Shown here one piece after another: positions 47,410 to 58,889 of a stretch of DNA of 64,000 nucleotides. This stretch comes from Lindgomyces ingoldianus (Eukaryota > Ascomycota > Dothideomycetes > Pleosporales > Lindgomycetaceae). The first letter of the stretch is position 1. Each line of letters starts with the position of its first letter. The translations under genes were made by a program, and so were the position numbers. The DNA lies in contig NW_022985199.1 in assembly GCF_010093535.1 (NCBI RefSeq), forward strand, positions 670,984 to 734,983, written 5' to 3'. The notes beneath the pieces were generated by a model. That model had not been told where the DNA came from. It saw only the letters and a list, made by a program, of their open reading frames with translations, and searched no databases.

Positions 47410-48237
47410 AGTGAACGGAGGGAAATTGACGGATTGGAGAAAAAGAAGAGACTTTGAAGTGGAGTGGTGTTGAGGAAGGGCTGAGGGGGGAGGATATAAT
47501 CGAATTTGAGAAGGTAATTTGGGGGGTTATATAGATTCCGCTGCTCTGCCCCCTATCCGGAGTGATCAAGATGACTCTACGTCGTTGTTCAGCAGGATTT
47601 CGCCTTCGCCCGTTTGCTAGAGTGGGTTTCCCTCCTGCGCTTCCCTGATCAGAGGGAGGAATCACTGCGTCTTTTTGAGTAAGAAACTGTACAATTAAAC
47701 TCGAAAGAAATGAAATAGGGGAGATGATTGCAGCTGACTCTCAGGTGCTTCTGATTTTGCCTGGAGAGAAGAGATTTGGCACCCTTGAATCGTCGATAGA
47801 GTTCACATAATTTGCTACAAAATTAATAAAGGGTTTGCCATATCTTCCAGATACGTACTATCCGATATTTCCTTACCCTCGTTCAGTAGTTCCGTCACAT
47901 TCGCACATCAGGCGATATGGAAGCGTGGGGCTTCCCTTCACGTTCCCCTTCATTCACAGGGACGTATTTTTGCCACAGATTCTGGTCACACACTTCGGCA
48001 GTGCAGGAGACCTTGTCTTCCATTTGAAGCAAACCCGAGCTCATGCTACCAGATATAGAAAGTACGGAGTACGTAACTATCTGCGCCCCTGAACAGGCAG
48101 CACAGGAGGTCTTTGAATGGTGAGTGAATAGAGACTAAAGAGGAGGATAGAACACAATGGGATGATGATTCAGTACAGGGAAAATTTAATCCCCTGAAAG
48201 TATTGTACACGTAGAAATTGCTCTTTGTGCACCACCA
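47410..48237. promoter_or_regulatory. Upstream region of the 46600 gene
   Basis: CT-rich leader near the ATG (47430-47530); the remainder shows nothing recognisable. Confidence 0.4.
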
Positions 48238-48645
48238 TCATGCTCCTGACATAAGCTGGTGGAGATGGAGATGTGCTGTCGTTTTAAGGGAAAGCGCCGT
48301 GCTCGTCGAAGCCCTTTTTGAATTCGCCCACAGTTGGGTGGAAGAGTTTATGTGGGGTTTACGTGAAGCGGGCGAATTGGAAGAATGTGGGGTTCGAGTG
48401 GACTTTGGATGTGAAGCCGGAGTCCAGGGGGTACTTACCGCTTGCAGAATGGCGTCATTCTGATCCATGAGGCTTAGCATGGGCTTCATCGCATCTCCGC
48501 TAAAGCCAGGCATCGCTGAATAAATCACTGAAAACACGTTTCGTTGCTGGCTTGGGGTCGATGTGCTAGGAGGGCAGCTGTGGCCAAGTTGAGGTGAGAA
48601 TGCCCTTTCAGGCGGTTCAAACAATGGCGGCGAGTTCATCTCCAC
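48238..48645 (-). CDS. Small hypothetical protein, uncertain
   Basis: The frame from ATG 48645 starts EMNSPPLFEPPERAFSPQLG and includes SAMPGFSGDAMKPMLSLMDQ, which looks coding. A GTAAGT donor follows DAILQA near 48440, so the true C-terminus is probably in a later exon that I could not place; the unspliced frame beyond it is Ser/Thr-rich and unconvincing. Confidence 0.32.
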   Translation of the reverse strand: MEMNSPPLFEPPERAFSPQLGHSCPPSTSTPSQQRNVFSVIYSAMPGFSGDAMKPMLSLMDQNDAILQAVSTPWTPASHPKSTRTPHSSNSPASRKPHINSSTQLWANSKRASTSTALSLKTTAHLHLHQLMSGA

Positions 48646-49340
48646 AAAAATACGCCGTATGAGCGTATATTAGGGAGAGTAAAGAAATTTACTTCCATCT
48701 ACCAAGGCCCATGCTGGAGTCTAAGAAGTTGTCAAGTGAAAGTCTGCTTCTATCCATATCCTAGTTTATTTCGTTCCGTGGCGACCTACAGTATATGTAC
48801 GCGATGACAATATGGAAGGAGCTTCCTCAGCTTCATAGCAAGCCATGAGAATCGGTGAGAATATATGGGAAGACCAGCAAAAGTTGCGCCGCCGAAGGAG
48901 CCCAAACCACTTCATACCAGGACCAGTCCGCGACGTGCAATGCGTTGATCGAGGCAGACAACACGAAATTTGAGATCAAGATGTCGCAACAAGGTAAGTA
49001 TGGAGAAGGCCTGATATAGAGGGAGGCACAGCTTAGATGGGATTCTAGATAACGCTAACAGAGCATGATTAGTCAGGTATCGATTTCCGAATCGAGACGG
49101 TGGTGGTGAATCCCGCACGAGAGCCATTGTCAGAACTTTCGAGAATCCTTGGCCGCGACTAGCAGCTCGGCTTTGTATGAGAATGAACCGTGCAGCTTTT
49201 GACCGCGCCACCAGCCGAATCTGGTCTTTCACAACAGATGTATCACACTCTACGTCGGGAAGAACTGAGCTTCACTTTCTCTAAGCGTGTTAAAATTTTC
49301 TCATTGAGCAAGTACGCAGACGCAGTAAGAATGTCTTCAT
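48646..49340. other. Intergenic, nothing recognised
   Basis: Upstream of the C2H2 gene. The minus-strand frame at 48912-49232 has no motif. Confidence 0.4.
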
Positions 49341-50021
49341 ATGGCTGCCAATGGCTTCTCTCTCCCTTCATTACTGAGCATGCATCTCCTCCCACTCCGT
49401 CAATCACAAGCGAACATGGCAAAGAAGAGGCCATACTCGTGCTTCTGTGGCGAGAACTTCATACGCCATTCTCATCTGACCCGTCACCAACTTTGCCACA
49501 CAGGTGAGAAAGCTTTCGAATGTCCTGTTTGTGAGAGGCGGTATGCCCGGAAGGATTTATTGCAGCGCCACCTAAGAGATGTTCACGACAAAGTGCTGAA
49601 TACGGAAGCGGAGGACGAAGTCTCGGATACACCGCATGAATCCCAATCTAGCTTCCAGCAACACGACAATGTTCAAGAATACCATGAGAGCAAATTTGAG
49701 TACGATCCGGGGCAATTGCTTCTCGACCACATTCCGGCTCCGCCTGAGGGGCTCGGAGTTTGGGAATCCTTCGATCTCCCCACCCCGCTTAATCCCTGGA
49801 TTATACCTCCTCCAACACCCGAGCTTCCATGGCCAGAAGGCACGCAAGGTGCTACTGTTTTTGCGGTGCAGCTATGGTTTCTCGACAAATGGCCACATCA
49901 TGCTAGGATACTGTTTCAGCTGCTGGATGGAGAGCACAAGTGGTGGCTTTTGGATGAGGAGGAGATGAAAGATTGGGGTTTGCATATCGAGGACCTTCCG
50001 GCGGTGCCAGTTGGGGAATAA
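49341..50021 (+). CDS. C2H2 zinc-finger protein (two fingers)
   Basis: Open frame of 226 residues from ATG 49341. An in-frame ATG at 49416 (MAKKRPYSCFCG) sits right before the fingers and may be the true start, giving 201 residues. Counted from 49416, finger 1 is C9-x-C11 with H24 and H28, the short C-x-C form common in fungi, and finger 2 is C36, C39, H52, H57. They are joined by the standard linker HTGEKAFEC. The C-terminal half is acidic and proline-rich (WIIPPPTPELPWPEGTQ), ending WWLLDEEEMKDWGLHIEDL, possibly an activation region. Likely a nuclear DNA-binding regulator; target unknown. Confidence 0.82.
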   Translation: MAANGFSLPSLLSMHLLPLRQSQANMAKKRPYSCFCGENFIRHSHLTRHQLCHTGEKAFECPVCERRYARKDLLQRHLRDVHDKVLNTEAEDEVSDTPHESQSSFQQHDNVQEYHESKFEYDPGQLLLDHIPAPPEGLGVWESFDLPTPLNPWIIPPPTPELPWPEGTQGATVFAVQLWFLDKWPHHARILFQLLDGEHKWWLLDEEEMKDWGLHIEDLPAVPVGE

Positions 50022-51288
50022 AGAGGCCTGTCGCAGGCTCATTCACAAGGTGATGGATTATTGGGGGCAGCTCATCGCAGTTTGGAGCTGGAGTGTACAT
50101 TGTCACATTAAGGGTGATTGAATGTGGATAACATCAATTTGGACACAAACTCAGCATTCCTAGAGGAAGCCGATGTATTTCAGCAAGTGAACGTTTTTGA
50201 GTATGTTGGTACTTTACCGTGAGAAGTTTATCTCAGCGATCCGTGACACTATCCTAGTTGAGAGTGTCTCTAGAACGGTGAACCTCATATAGCTTCAGCC
50301 AGGCTAGTCCCTTTGTATATTTATTAAGGTAAGATCTTCGCCTTTCCCGAACGCGAAAATGATTCACGCATGGCAGGTTCTCCCCCAGCACCCAAGTTGA
50401 ATTTCACTCCCAAGCTTTCTTGCAGTATTGTTTCCTGCTGTATATTCCTCTCTTCACGCTATAAACCCGCCCCCGTCCCCGCACCGTTGCATCAACCGGG
50501 ACTATGGCATCCGAAAATCTTCCTATGTACATCGACCTTACCCCCGCTTTGAAGTAGACCCTAAACTCCATATTCGCTCATTCGGGTAATGCAACCATCT
50601 GAGCTTACTGTTATGAAGCAATAATCCGGACTTTTTAGCTTGGTAGGTTCACCTGTACTCTGTGCCGACCAAACCCAAGGAGATATGTCAGGTGAGGGGT
50701 TAAATTGGAGCGAGGAGAGTTCGAGAGATATTTGTCCACTTAGAGAAGAAATCGTGATCTACTAGAAACTCAGCTTCATCGAGGATACTCCCTCCAATTT
50801 CGGCCCTCTAGCTTCCTCTCCCACTCTGATAACCTCGACGAAACAGAGGGAAAGAAAAGATCCGCCCACGCTCAGACTCTACGAACTAAGCGCAATTGCA
50901 AAAGTCACGACAACGCCGTAGTTGGAGGTCCATATACGCGAGTGAGAATCTATATGGATCCTTGGGAAGAACGTTCCCGAATGGGACGCATCACTTGGGG
51001 TTCGTCAGCTAATAAGACCCCACTAGCTCGAATTTCTAGCATAAAGAAGTAAGAGGGTTGAGTGAGATTTCATTTTTCGGTATGAACAGTGCGTCTCGAC
51101 CAGGTTGTATTATAGCTCAGTGTTAGGCTCTTTTGGACGCATTAATTGTCATAAATATTGGCCTTCCTCCCTCCTCTTTTCGTCTCCACTCCATACACCG
51201 CAATGTGAATCTTTTCATATTTATACCGGATTATTGCAGACTTGAGCGTGGAATTAAGGGGACGCGGACTCTTGCTCAACCTTAGATC
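50022..51288. other. Intergenic, nothing recognised
   Basis: 3' flanks of the C2H2 and the Sulfotransfer_4-type genes. No coding signal. Confidence 0.4.
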
Positions 51289-52074
51289 TCACAGATGTCG
51301 CAACAGTGCAATGATGGCTAAGCCCGCCACACCACACATAAATGCCCACCTAACCAGCCCCTTTCTAATCATTTCCTTTGCAAACCTCTCGGTAGTCTTG
51401 CTATCATTAATCCTCGGGAACGGAATGTCTTTCGGAACCGGCTTTCCCAATGCCTTGCACAGGGGCTCCCATCCTTCTGTGACATCAAAGAAAATCAGTT
51501 TATCTTCTGGCACGACCCTTTTCAACCACTCAATATGCCTGTCGTAGGTCTTAGTAGACACCGGCACGCTCTCGCCATATAAATAAACGAATTGTTTGCT
51601 CAGCACTTGGACGAAGTCGGCAAAGTAGCGCATTGAGGGCACGGGGAAAAGGATAACTCTTAGGAACCACATTGTTGAAGTAGTAGAGAGGCCGCCAATG
51701 CTCTTCACCCAAGCGTCAGCATTGCGCACCGTGCAGATAACTTTCGCATTCGGATACAGTTCCATAAGCTCTTCGACAAGTCCCGACGTTGGCGCATCTG
51801 TGGCAGCGGCGTAGCCATCAAATCGCTGTTTCAGAAGTGGAAACACGACCTTTCTGTCTTCTTCACTGCGGATTGGGAAGCGCTCGAGGATTTTGATCAT
51901 TGATCGAATCTCGACTTCAGGGCCGAGTAGGGTTTGTGTGCCGCCGTGATAGACCGGTGCATCGAGGAGAACACGAAGAGCTTCGCTGAAGCTGGCTGTG
52001 CCAGTCCTTGAAAGGCCCGCGCCGATGACTTGGAACTCTGTCCCAGGCTTGGGGGAAGAAGGTGCGTTGCCCAT
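51289..52074 (-). CDS. P-loop sulfotransferase-like protein (Sulfotransfer_4 type)
   Basis: A single exon of 261 residues. The PAPS-loop-like motif SRTGTASF is at residues 22-29, after the strand FQVIGAGL. HGGTQ follows, then YPNAKVICTVRNADAWVKSI, the second conserved strand and loop, and WLKRVVPEDKLIFFDVTEGW. This layout is that of the fungal sulfotransferase family often annotated only as P-loop NTPase. A C-terminal hydrophobic helix (AFMCGVAGLAIIALL) suggests tail anchoring in a membrane. Whether it transfers sulfate, and to what, is unknown. Confidence 0.85.
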   Translation of the reverse strand: MGNAPSSPKPGTEFQVIGAGLSRTGTASFSEALRVLLDAPVYHGGTQTLLGPEVEIRSMIKILERFPIRSEEDRKVVFPLLKQRFDGYAAATDAPTSGLVEELMELYPNAKVICTVRNADAWVKSIGGLSTTSTMWFLRVILFPVPSMRYFADFVQVLSKQFVYLYGESVPVSTKTYDRHIEWLKRVVPEDKLIFFDVTEGWEPLCKALGKPVPKDIPFPRINDSKTTERFAKEMIRKGLVRWAFMCGVAGLAIIALLRHL

Positions 52075-52818
52075 TGTGAAAGGTGAGAGGAAATGTGAGG
52101 CGTAGAGATAATGCCAGGGAGGTCGGGATATTTACCCTCTTCGAAGCTGCGCCATGGCGGCACAGAATCCTTTCACAGCTGTGCCGCAATTTATAAGGGG
52201 GTTTAGGGGCCATTTCAGCAGTTATTATATCAAAGAGCCATAGCAGTCTATTGCGTCCTTGGAAAAAAGATGGTTACCTGCAGGCGGGGAACAAGACCAC
52301 CTCCCAGAAGAAAGACGACTTCTAGCCGATCGAGAGTCTGTATGCGATCCCATCGCTAGCAGCGGTGAGAACTAAGGTAAGAATTCTTGTCCCACCATTG
52401 CCCACCACCATTTGCCATTCCAACATGCGCATGAAATTTATTGACGCGCTCATACTTCCAATGTGTCGATGCACATTCGTTTGGGTATTTCAAAACTTAG
52501 TACCGAGACTTGATTCCTACCATGATTTGCTATAAAACTTCGCAAAAAAAATTGGTGGGTCGCATTCTTGCGTTTGCATGAGCTGTTGCGATTCCGAACA
52601 GATTTTGGTGAATTTAATCTACGATATTCTTCTCGAGACATAATGGATGGTGTATATGAAGGATATGAAGCAAGAGATGCCTAAGACAAACTCGACAACA
52701 AGTTTCATGAAGTCCTACCATGGCCTCACTCCCATTTGTCCAATTTGTCCCCAGACAAGTTATCTGATACTATCCTCCCCCCCGTCCCCCCCATTGATAC
52801 ACCACCTCACAACAAAAG
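52075..52818. promoter_or_regulatory. Upstream region of the sulfotransferase-like gene
   Basis: No gene supported. Frames at 52450-52871 lack motifs. Confidence 0.4.
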
Positions 52819-53280
52819 AGCCCTCTTGGATACCTGCCTTGTTCTCGAGTATTCTAATGCAAACTCTGTAGCACAGAGACCCGAATCGACGCTCCAGATT
52901 TTAGTGACTTCTAGCAACTTGTTCTACTCAACAATCACAATTTGGCCGCTGCTTTTGAGTCTCTGTGTAGCGACGCGATCTGCGAAAGATGGTGCGGTGA
53001 CACAACCCAGGCCAAGGTGATTAATCCCATCCTGGAAGACACGACGAAGATCTTATCGCACGAAAATTTCTCAAGAGGCACAAAGGTGTGCGTCAAGGCC
53101 AAGGCTTGGATGAGGTTGGTATCGAATAAAATTTCCAGCCATTAAAACTACTTATAATGGCCTGGCTTAGCTCGGCGGAAGGAACTGCAGAACCATTGAC
53201 CAAGATATCGAGCCCACTGTCATAAGGCACTCTATTAGCAGCTACTTTAGTGCTTTCGAGGGGGGTTGAAGCCAAATATA
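52819..53280 (-). pseudogene. Decayed short-chain dehydrogenase (SDR) fragment
   Basis: Minus-strand reading from about 53270 gives ASTPLESTKVAANRVP, then SGLDILVNGSAVPSAELSQA (LDxLVNNAA motif with one Asn lost). After a frameshift near 53100 it continues ALTHTFVPLEKFSCDKIFVV, SSRMGLITLAWV and SPHHLSQIASLHRDSKAAAK, where the catalytic Tyr of YxxSK is replaced by His. Following stops it ends IWSVDSGLCATEF. The N-terminal Rossmann start is missing. It differs from the relic at 2560, so it is an independent gene. Confidence 0.72.
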
Positions 53281-54329
53281 CTGGTCGTAATCATTGACTA
53301 ACCGTTAGTTTAGTAGTCCCGAGCCTCGTAGCTTCATCTCATCTATGAACAGGTCTGTGTACACCGATGAGGATAATATAGGTGTGAAACTATTGGGAAC
53401 ACCAGAGCCATGAGGAACTGAGTTGGCTGCTAAGGGGAGAGTCTCTAAGTCTATATATATCAAGTTCTACCAGTAGCCATAGGCCTAATAGCCACCCTAA
53501 GTAAATTACTTCGTTATGACTAATTACGTGTGCCAATATTGTTTTAAGCTAGTCAGATTAGTGCTCCCAGTGATTAGAGGTACCAACCTGCATGGCGACC
53601 TTGCATAAATTTTCCGATTCCGCGATAGCAGCTATAGGGTTATGACTTTCTAGCACTGTAGTAAGGCCGGCAGGTTTAGATAGAACTATTTTTTAATAGC
53701 AGCAAGAGCTTGATAGTGGAGCTATAGTAGGAGAAGTCTATTTTGGAATAACAAGAGGCTCTCCGCAAACTTACGCGCAGCAGCGATAGTGCAATAGCAA
53801 TTTTTAGTTGCAAACGTGCATGTTTAAACTGCTTACGGTATAGGACTTGTACAAAAATACAGCAGATGCTGAAGTGTGCATAGAGTTTAAGCTGCTAAAA
53901 GCCAAAGTACCTATGGCTTTTCTCGTTGAGGGGGGTTTGTCGGGATGCGGGGACGGACGTTACTTTAGATCTCCTTTTGTCTATATATTGTAGATTAATA
54001 GTTTCGCCTATAGTAGGTATTTCTATTTAGCCTTACCTAGGACGTCTCTAATGATACTCGATATATAACCAGGCCAAGCCACCATCTACTAATACCTGTA
54101 CCTCTCTATATACCATGGCACCCTAGAGGCTCCAGATCAATACAACAGTCTTCCACTACGCCACCACCCAAAACTTACACGACATATTCGTTTATTTTTT
54201 GGGTGAGATATGTTACATGCAGAATTCCTACCTTCCGGTTAGCCCTTGACCTCCTCCACTGGATGTCTTTGCTCGAAGTATTAATATTATCCAGGATATG
54301 GATGCTTGAAGATGAATGTAAATGGCGTG
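53281..54329. other. AT-rich gene-free stretch
   Basis: TA-rich DNA with many stops in all frames, possibly an old RIP-mutated repeat. No terminal repeats seen. Confidence 0.4.
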
Positions 54330-55075
54330 GAGATTTTTAAAATTTGCACCACTGTTTTCGTTGAGCTTTGAAGCTTCTACCTAGTTACGGTCTTCGGTAA
54401 TTGGGTAACTTTCTGGGTCCTCATGGTCGCCATCATCAAACCCATCTTCGAACTAATCTTCGTCGCCTCTTTCAGACCCAGTTTTGTAACTAACCTTCAA
54501 ACAAGACTTGAGCCAGTAACGTTATTTGGGGCATTTGCCATTTGAAAACCCTCGACAAGATTTGTTAAAGAAGTCTCCTAGGTCAACATCATCGCCATCG
54601 AGTCGCTCTTGCCTTTAAAATAGTCTCCATCATCATCAGAGTCTATGCTGTCGGTCTTCAGATTCTGAAAAATCTTACTCCTGAAGAGGGCTGACTTTTT
54701 ATACCCCTTATTGTATTCGTTCTCCCACTTCGCCAGGAACTTTTGAATATCCAGAAACTATTTCTTTAGTTGATGGCCACCTTCAGCAAGGGCTCCTAAA
54801 TCATCCTTGATCGCGTTCAGCTCTGTCATCAACTTTCTGTGCATACTCTCTTCTCCTAATATTTCACCTTCTCCTCGATATGGCTGCCATGTTTTCTGCA
54901 ATCATGTTCTCTGCAGTTTGAAGACGAAATGTCGATTTCCTTTGTTGGTCGTCCGATAATTTCACCAGATCCATCCGATCGGCGGCAGGTATCCATAGGC
55001 GAATCTTGAGGTTCCTGATCCACTCTATTATATCCTTCTCGAGTGCTTCAGTGTGCTTAGATTTTGAGTTCATTT
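54330..55075 (-). pseudogene. Stop-riddled gene for a charged helical protein
   Basis: From ATG 55072 it reads MNSKSKHTEALEKDIIEWIR and LVKLSDDQQRKSTF to 54864. After a break, HRKLMTELNAIKDDLGALAE, a TAG, FLDIQKFLAKWENEYNKGYK and ALFRSKIFQNLKTDSIDSDD, then a shifted frame with LGDFFNKSCRGFSNGKC and FEDGFDDGDHEDPESYPITE to about 54330. The internal stops are TAG or TAA where Gln or Trp codons would fit, the usual outcome of RIP. Family unknown; coiled-coil-like and acidic. Confidence 0.55.
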
Positions 55076-56477
55076 TATGCGTATGTAGCGGACTCAATTC
55101 CTGTTTCTGGACGTGGCGAAGGTGTTGATGCTGGGCGTTCAGTTTTCCAGTGGTGTATGTCGCACATGAAACCGGCTCACGTGACCTAGCGCACGGTGAA
55201 TGTGAGTCCTTCACCTCTTACTCCTTTCCTGTTTAGGACTAGCGCTCTTTTAGCTACTTATATATTTACCTCTGAGATCTCTAGAGCTCCAGAAACCTTA
55301 CACTACACGTCAATCTACCTAAGTCGTCTCTCAATACCTAGTTGACTACTCCATGCCCTCCACCATCAATCAGCTCTAACCTTGCGATATGTATGAGGAA
55401 TAGTATTCATATATCAACCTTGCATAATTTTGTTCCTTGTTTTCAGACCCCGAGGGCATTGTATGTGTTCTTTATCAGGGTTTGGAGGTGTATGATAACA
55501 ATGCCTTTATTGTAACAAGCTCTCATGTGAAAGAGTCTTTGTCGTGCATTCAAAGATGGAAGCGGCCAAAGAAAGTTGACCCCTGTAGCGTCGCCACCAC
55601 AATGGCTTTGTTAGGGCAGTAACAAAAACCCTGACCGGGGAGTCTGGGAAGGTAGCAAAGTTGGGAAAGGTACAGCTGGGTTCACGACGTATGTCATACT
55701 GCAACTTTGAATATATTGGATTACAAGAACTACTTGAAATAACACTGTTGGCTAAGATTTCCAAGCCAACTATATCAGCTTGAATGAAGCATTTCAAGAT
55801 CCTATGAGACTCGTACGTCATCTGTGAAGACGGAGCAAAGGTCAATCTTTTTCTCGTGGGAATTGTACTGTTTATACCATCCCATATTTTACCTGACAGG
55901 CGTCAACTATTATCCCAGCTCCGCTGGAAAGACCCCACCAATTCTCATTCTATAATCTCTCCAAAAATTAACAGTGGAAAGAAAGGGAAGGGAGAATACA
56001 AGCAGATGGGTAGACAACCTGTCAGGCTGGGAGAATGTTATCACATAGTTAGTTATGGAGGTGACGGAAAGACGGCATGGAGTTGCGCGGTAGTCAACTA
56101 GGTGGTGAGAAACAAACTAGGTCGATTGAGCTGTAATGTAAGGCCCGAGGAGCTCAAAAGAACTCCAAGGTGACTATATAGTGGGCCAAGGAGCACTAAT
56201 CCTCAATATGAAGCTAGTGCGAGTCATAAACACTCATTCACTCAGACGAAGAGTCACGTGTGACAAAGTCACGTGGGACAAATGTAACTCAAGAAGACGT
56301 ACCCTCAAGCATTGAAAACTTATAAGTAGTAGTTTCGTTATTTCCGAAATTGGGACAAGAGGCATATGATCCCCCTTGCCTCCTCCGTCAATCGGAGTTC
56401 TGTCAACGATCACATGAGAAGACCCCCGCTTCGATTGCTTCCCAAGCTCCTTCGTCATCTCTATTCTAGTCGGCAGC
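55076..56477. other. Intergenic, nothing firm
   Basis: Overlapping opposite-strand frames at 55437-55845 and 55856-56101 lack motifs. CACGTG-containing repeats (GTCACGTG) occur at 56254-56277. It is the 3' flank of the 56478 gene. Confidence 0.4.
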
Positions 56478-57893
56478 CTAATCCCCCTCCATGATCTCTT
56501 CTTCCTCAGAGTCAGGAAGCAAAGCAGAATTCTTCTCCGGATCGGCAGGGTCATCCGCAACAACCTGGCCCGTTTCACGGTACAGTCGCAGTTCTTCCAT
56601 AGTAATGACCGGTGCGTATATGCAATCTCCCAGAGTTCCCTCCAAGATGTTCTTGATAGCTGCACGAAGCTGTTGCATCTCTTTATTTCCACGATTTATC
56701 TTTGCGCTAATTGACGTGTGTTCCCTTGCTATTCTAGGAGGGGTATTAACACCATTTTTGTTCTTGATGACCTTACTGGTAAAGAACTTGTTGAAAGCGT
56801 CAGCTACCATCTTGATTGGAGGAAACTGAATCGAGATATCGCCTGTCGCAGCGATCTTGATCTTTTCATGCATCAGAATCAGAAATGCCTCTTCATCTGG
56901 TTGAAAGGTTACGCACTCCTTGCGGTTTGCAAGACCACGACGACGGTAGATTTGACGGCGCCACTGGGCGATTTGCTTGATGTGGATCGGATTCTTCCAA
57001 TTGATTCTGTCTCTGTTGATCTTGGTGAAGTGGAAGTCTGTTTCCTTATTCGTAGCTTGGTTGCGGCAGCGGATTGTCAATTTCTGAGGTTGGGGTCTAC
57101 CGAGAACGGGAGATCCGGAGTCTTTATGCAGAGGAACCCACAGGAATTCCACTTCCTTGCCCTCTTTCCTCCGTGTTTTAATTTCATTTCTTTTAGTAGC
57201 CCTATGGTTCAAAACGGATGTGGTTCGTGGGCTTTGCTTCATTCGATGGATGTGTGGACTATGATTCTTGGTGGACTCGTTTTTCTCATTGTGAGATGCC
57301 GTTCCCTCGACTTGTTCTAAAGGGTCTACGTTCGAGTTATCATCTTCAACCGGAAATTGTATACTTTCATCTGATTCTCGGGTAGCGTCTGATGACTCCT
57401 CTAAACTTTCTTTCATGACGTCGGGGTGTGGCCGCGGCTCGGCATACGTGATCACATTCGGGTCGTTGATTGAACACCAGCCCTGCTGAGTAGGGAAGCC
57501 TACAGCCCTGACCATCGCGATGGCTGCGCGAGGTACTTCTGGGATCAGAATATGCTCGTATATTTCGGGAAGCTTCTGAACCGTTTTCTTGGCGACTTTT
57601 TTTACTAGTTCAACCACGTCAGCATTTCCGCCTAGTACCTCTTTCTCTACATGAGTGAGCTTCGCACCTTCGCCTAGCACATTTTCTCTCCGATTGAGTA
57701 CATCCAAAGCCAGACTAGGGTGGTTCGTATCTTTTTCGGACACGTCCAGAATCAAAACGGATGCATCTAAAACAGGCACACGTCCGTGTACAGAGTTTTC
57801 AGGTACCGGGTGTGAAGTCCGAGGTTGCTTCGTCTTGACCGGGTATGGGCCCGAAGGCCTGGAAGGCTTGCGCTTGAGCCGTGTCTGTACCAT
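56478..57893 (-). CDS. Basic, probably nuclear protein with SANT/Myb-like region
   Basis: A single frame. The start MVQTRLKRKPSRPSGPYP at 57893 (471 residues) is preferred over an upstream in-frame ATG at 57989. The N-terminus is highly basic, like a nuclear localisation signal. The C-terminal third carries WRRQIYRRRGLANRKECVTF, then FQPDEEAFLILMHEKIKIAA, ADAFNKFFTSKVIKNKNGVN and R.....SISAKI, whose aromatic spacing resembles SANT/Myb-like DNA-binding modules. It ends in an acidic tail (SEEEEIMEGD). It stands about 370 bp from a transposon nest but shows no RIP stops. Function unknown. Confidence 0.7.
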   Translation of the reverse strand: MVQTRLKRKPSRPSGPYPVKTKQPRTSHPVPENSVHGRVPVLDASVLILDVSEKDTNHPSLALDVLNRRENVLGEGAKLTHVEKEVLGGNADVVELVKKVAKKTVQKLPEIYEHILIPEVPRAAIAMVRAVGFPTQQGWCSINDPNVITYAEPRPHPDVMKESLEESSDATRESDESIQFPVEDDNSNVDPLEQVEGTASHNEKNESTKNHSPHIHRMKQSPRTTSVLNHRATKRNEIKTRRKEGKEVEFLWVPLHKDSGSPVLGRPQPQKLTIRCRNQATNKETDFHFTKINRDRINWKNPIHIKQIAQWRRQIYRRRGLANRKECVTFQPDEEAFLILMHEKIKIAATGDISIQFPPIKMVADAFNKFFTSKVIKNKNGVNTPPRIAREHTSISAKINRGNKEMQQLRAAIKNILEGTLGDCIYAPVITMEELRLYRETGQVVADDPADPEKNSALLPDSEEEEIMEGD

Positions 57894-58263
57894 TGTGAGT
57901 GGATTTATGTGAACGGGTTGGAGACCGATAGAATCCCTGGCCAGTTGGTTTTGAGGGTTGTGGCGAAAGTCGGGCAGGAAAACCGGCAAAGCCAGTGAAG
58001 TCTTTTACAGAGACTCCCTCCACACTGTGGCGCTACTACCTGTTTTCCTGGAAATTGTGCTTGTGGGATATTCTAAATGAATTTGTCGCGTTTCTTTGCT
58101 CGAGGTGGTGAGTAGGCAGCGTGTGCTCTTGGTGGACATGAGTTTCATCACCATTTACCCATGATATTAAGTTTTACGCGGATCTCCATCACTGAAATTC
58201 AATTCAATTCAAATTTTTTCCCTAGTCACCTGTTCTAACTGAAACCCGCAGTTTTCTCCAGTC
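57894..58263. promoter_or_regulatory. Upstream region of the 56478 gene, up to the hAT element
   Basis: About 370 bp containing the presumed promoter. The 8 bp before the element are CTCCAGTC (58256-58263), the expected left target copy; its partner lies beyond the window. Confidence 0.45.
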
Positions 58264-58889
58264 CAGGGCTTCCAACGGGCTGTACTACGGTCCGTACAAA
58301 GTGAACTGTAACGGGCACGTGTTCAGTATGAACGTACTGAGTTCGTGAGCTGCACCGTACGTTTAGTAATGCCCTAGGTACTGTGAGTTGTACAGATTGT
58401 ATTACCCTCTTAGGAAGTTTGTATAGTGATTCTAGAGGAGTAGGTAGGCTAGTAAGCAGAAGGCCTTTAGGGAGTGTTCAGGGGGGTTTCTAGAGTTCTA
58501 ATTACCTAAAAGTTTTTACCAGACGCTTAGATCTCTTTCTAAGTGTTTTAATTTATCTATCTCCAGTCTGTTGTCTGTTGTCTTAAAATTTAATATTACC
58601 AACTATTTCTATTATAGAGTTATCTATCTAGGCGCCTTGCTGCCTTACAGGCCCTATCTAGTTAATTAGGCACTAGTCTTGTAGGCTGCAGCGGTGGACG
58701 TAAGGGAGCATAAGGTTAGCGTTGATAGAGAGCTCTTGCCTAATATCGTGCGGCCACTGCAGCACCCATAGGAGGCATCTAGAGGAGAATTAGTTATCTT
58801 ATAGTTAATTAGACCTTAATCCTGCGTCTCTAGAGACCTATAATATTAGCTGTTTTAACTAGAGTGCCGCATCATCAAATATTACACTA
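58264..58889. mobile_element. hAT-type element, second and longer copy, left part
   Basis: Starts CAGGGCTTCCAACGGGCTGT and matches the 493-bp element at 24730 along most of its length, with two extra internal segments (about 58412-58600 and 58665-58785). Compared with that copy, most differences in the first 150 bp are C-to-T at CpG. Homology stops at about 58889, where a Helitron begins; the right end is outside the window. Confidence 0.85.

Noticed and set aside
56718..57320. 200-aa plus-strand frame
   Set aside because: Antisense shadow of the basic nuclear protein at 56478-57893.
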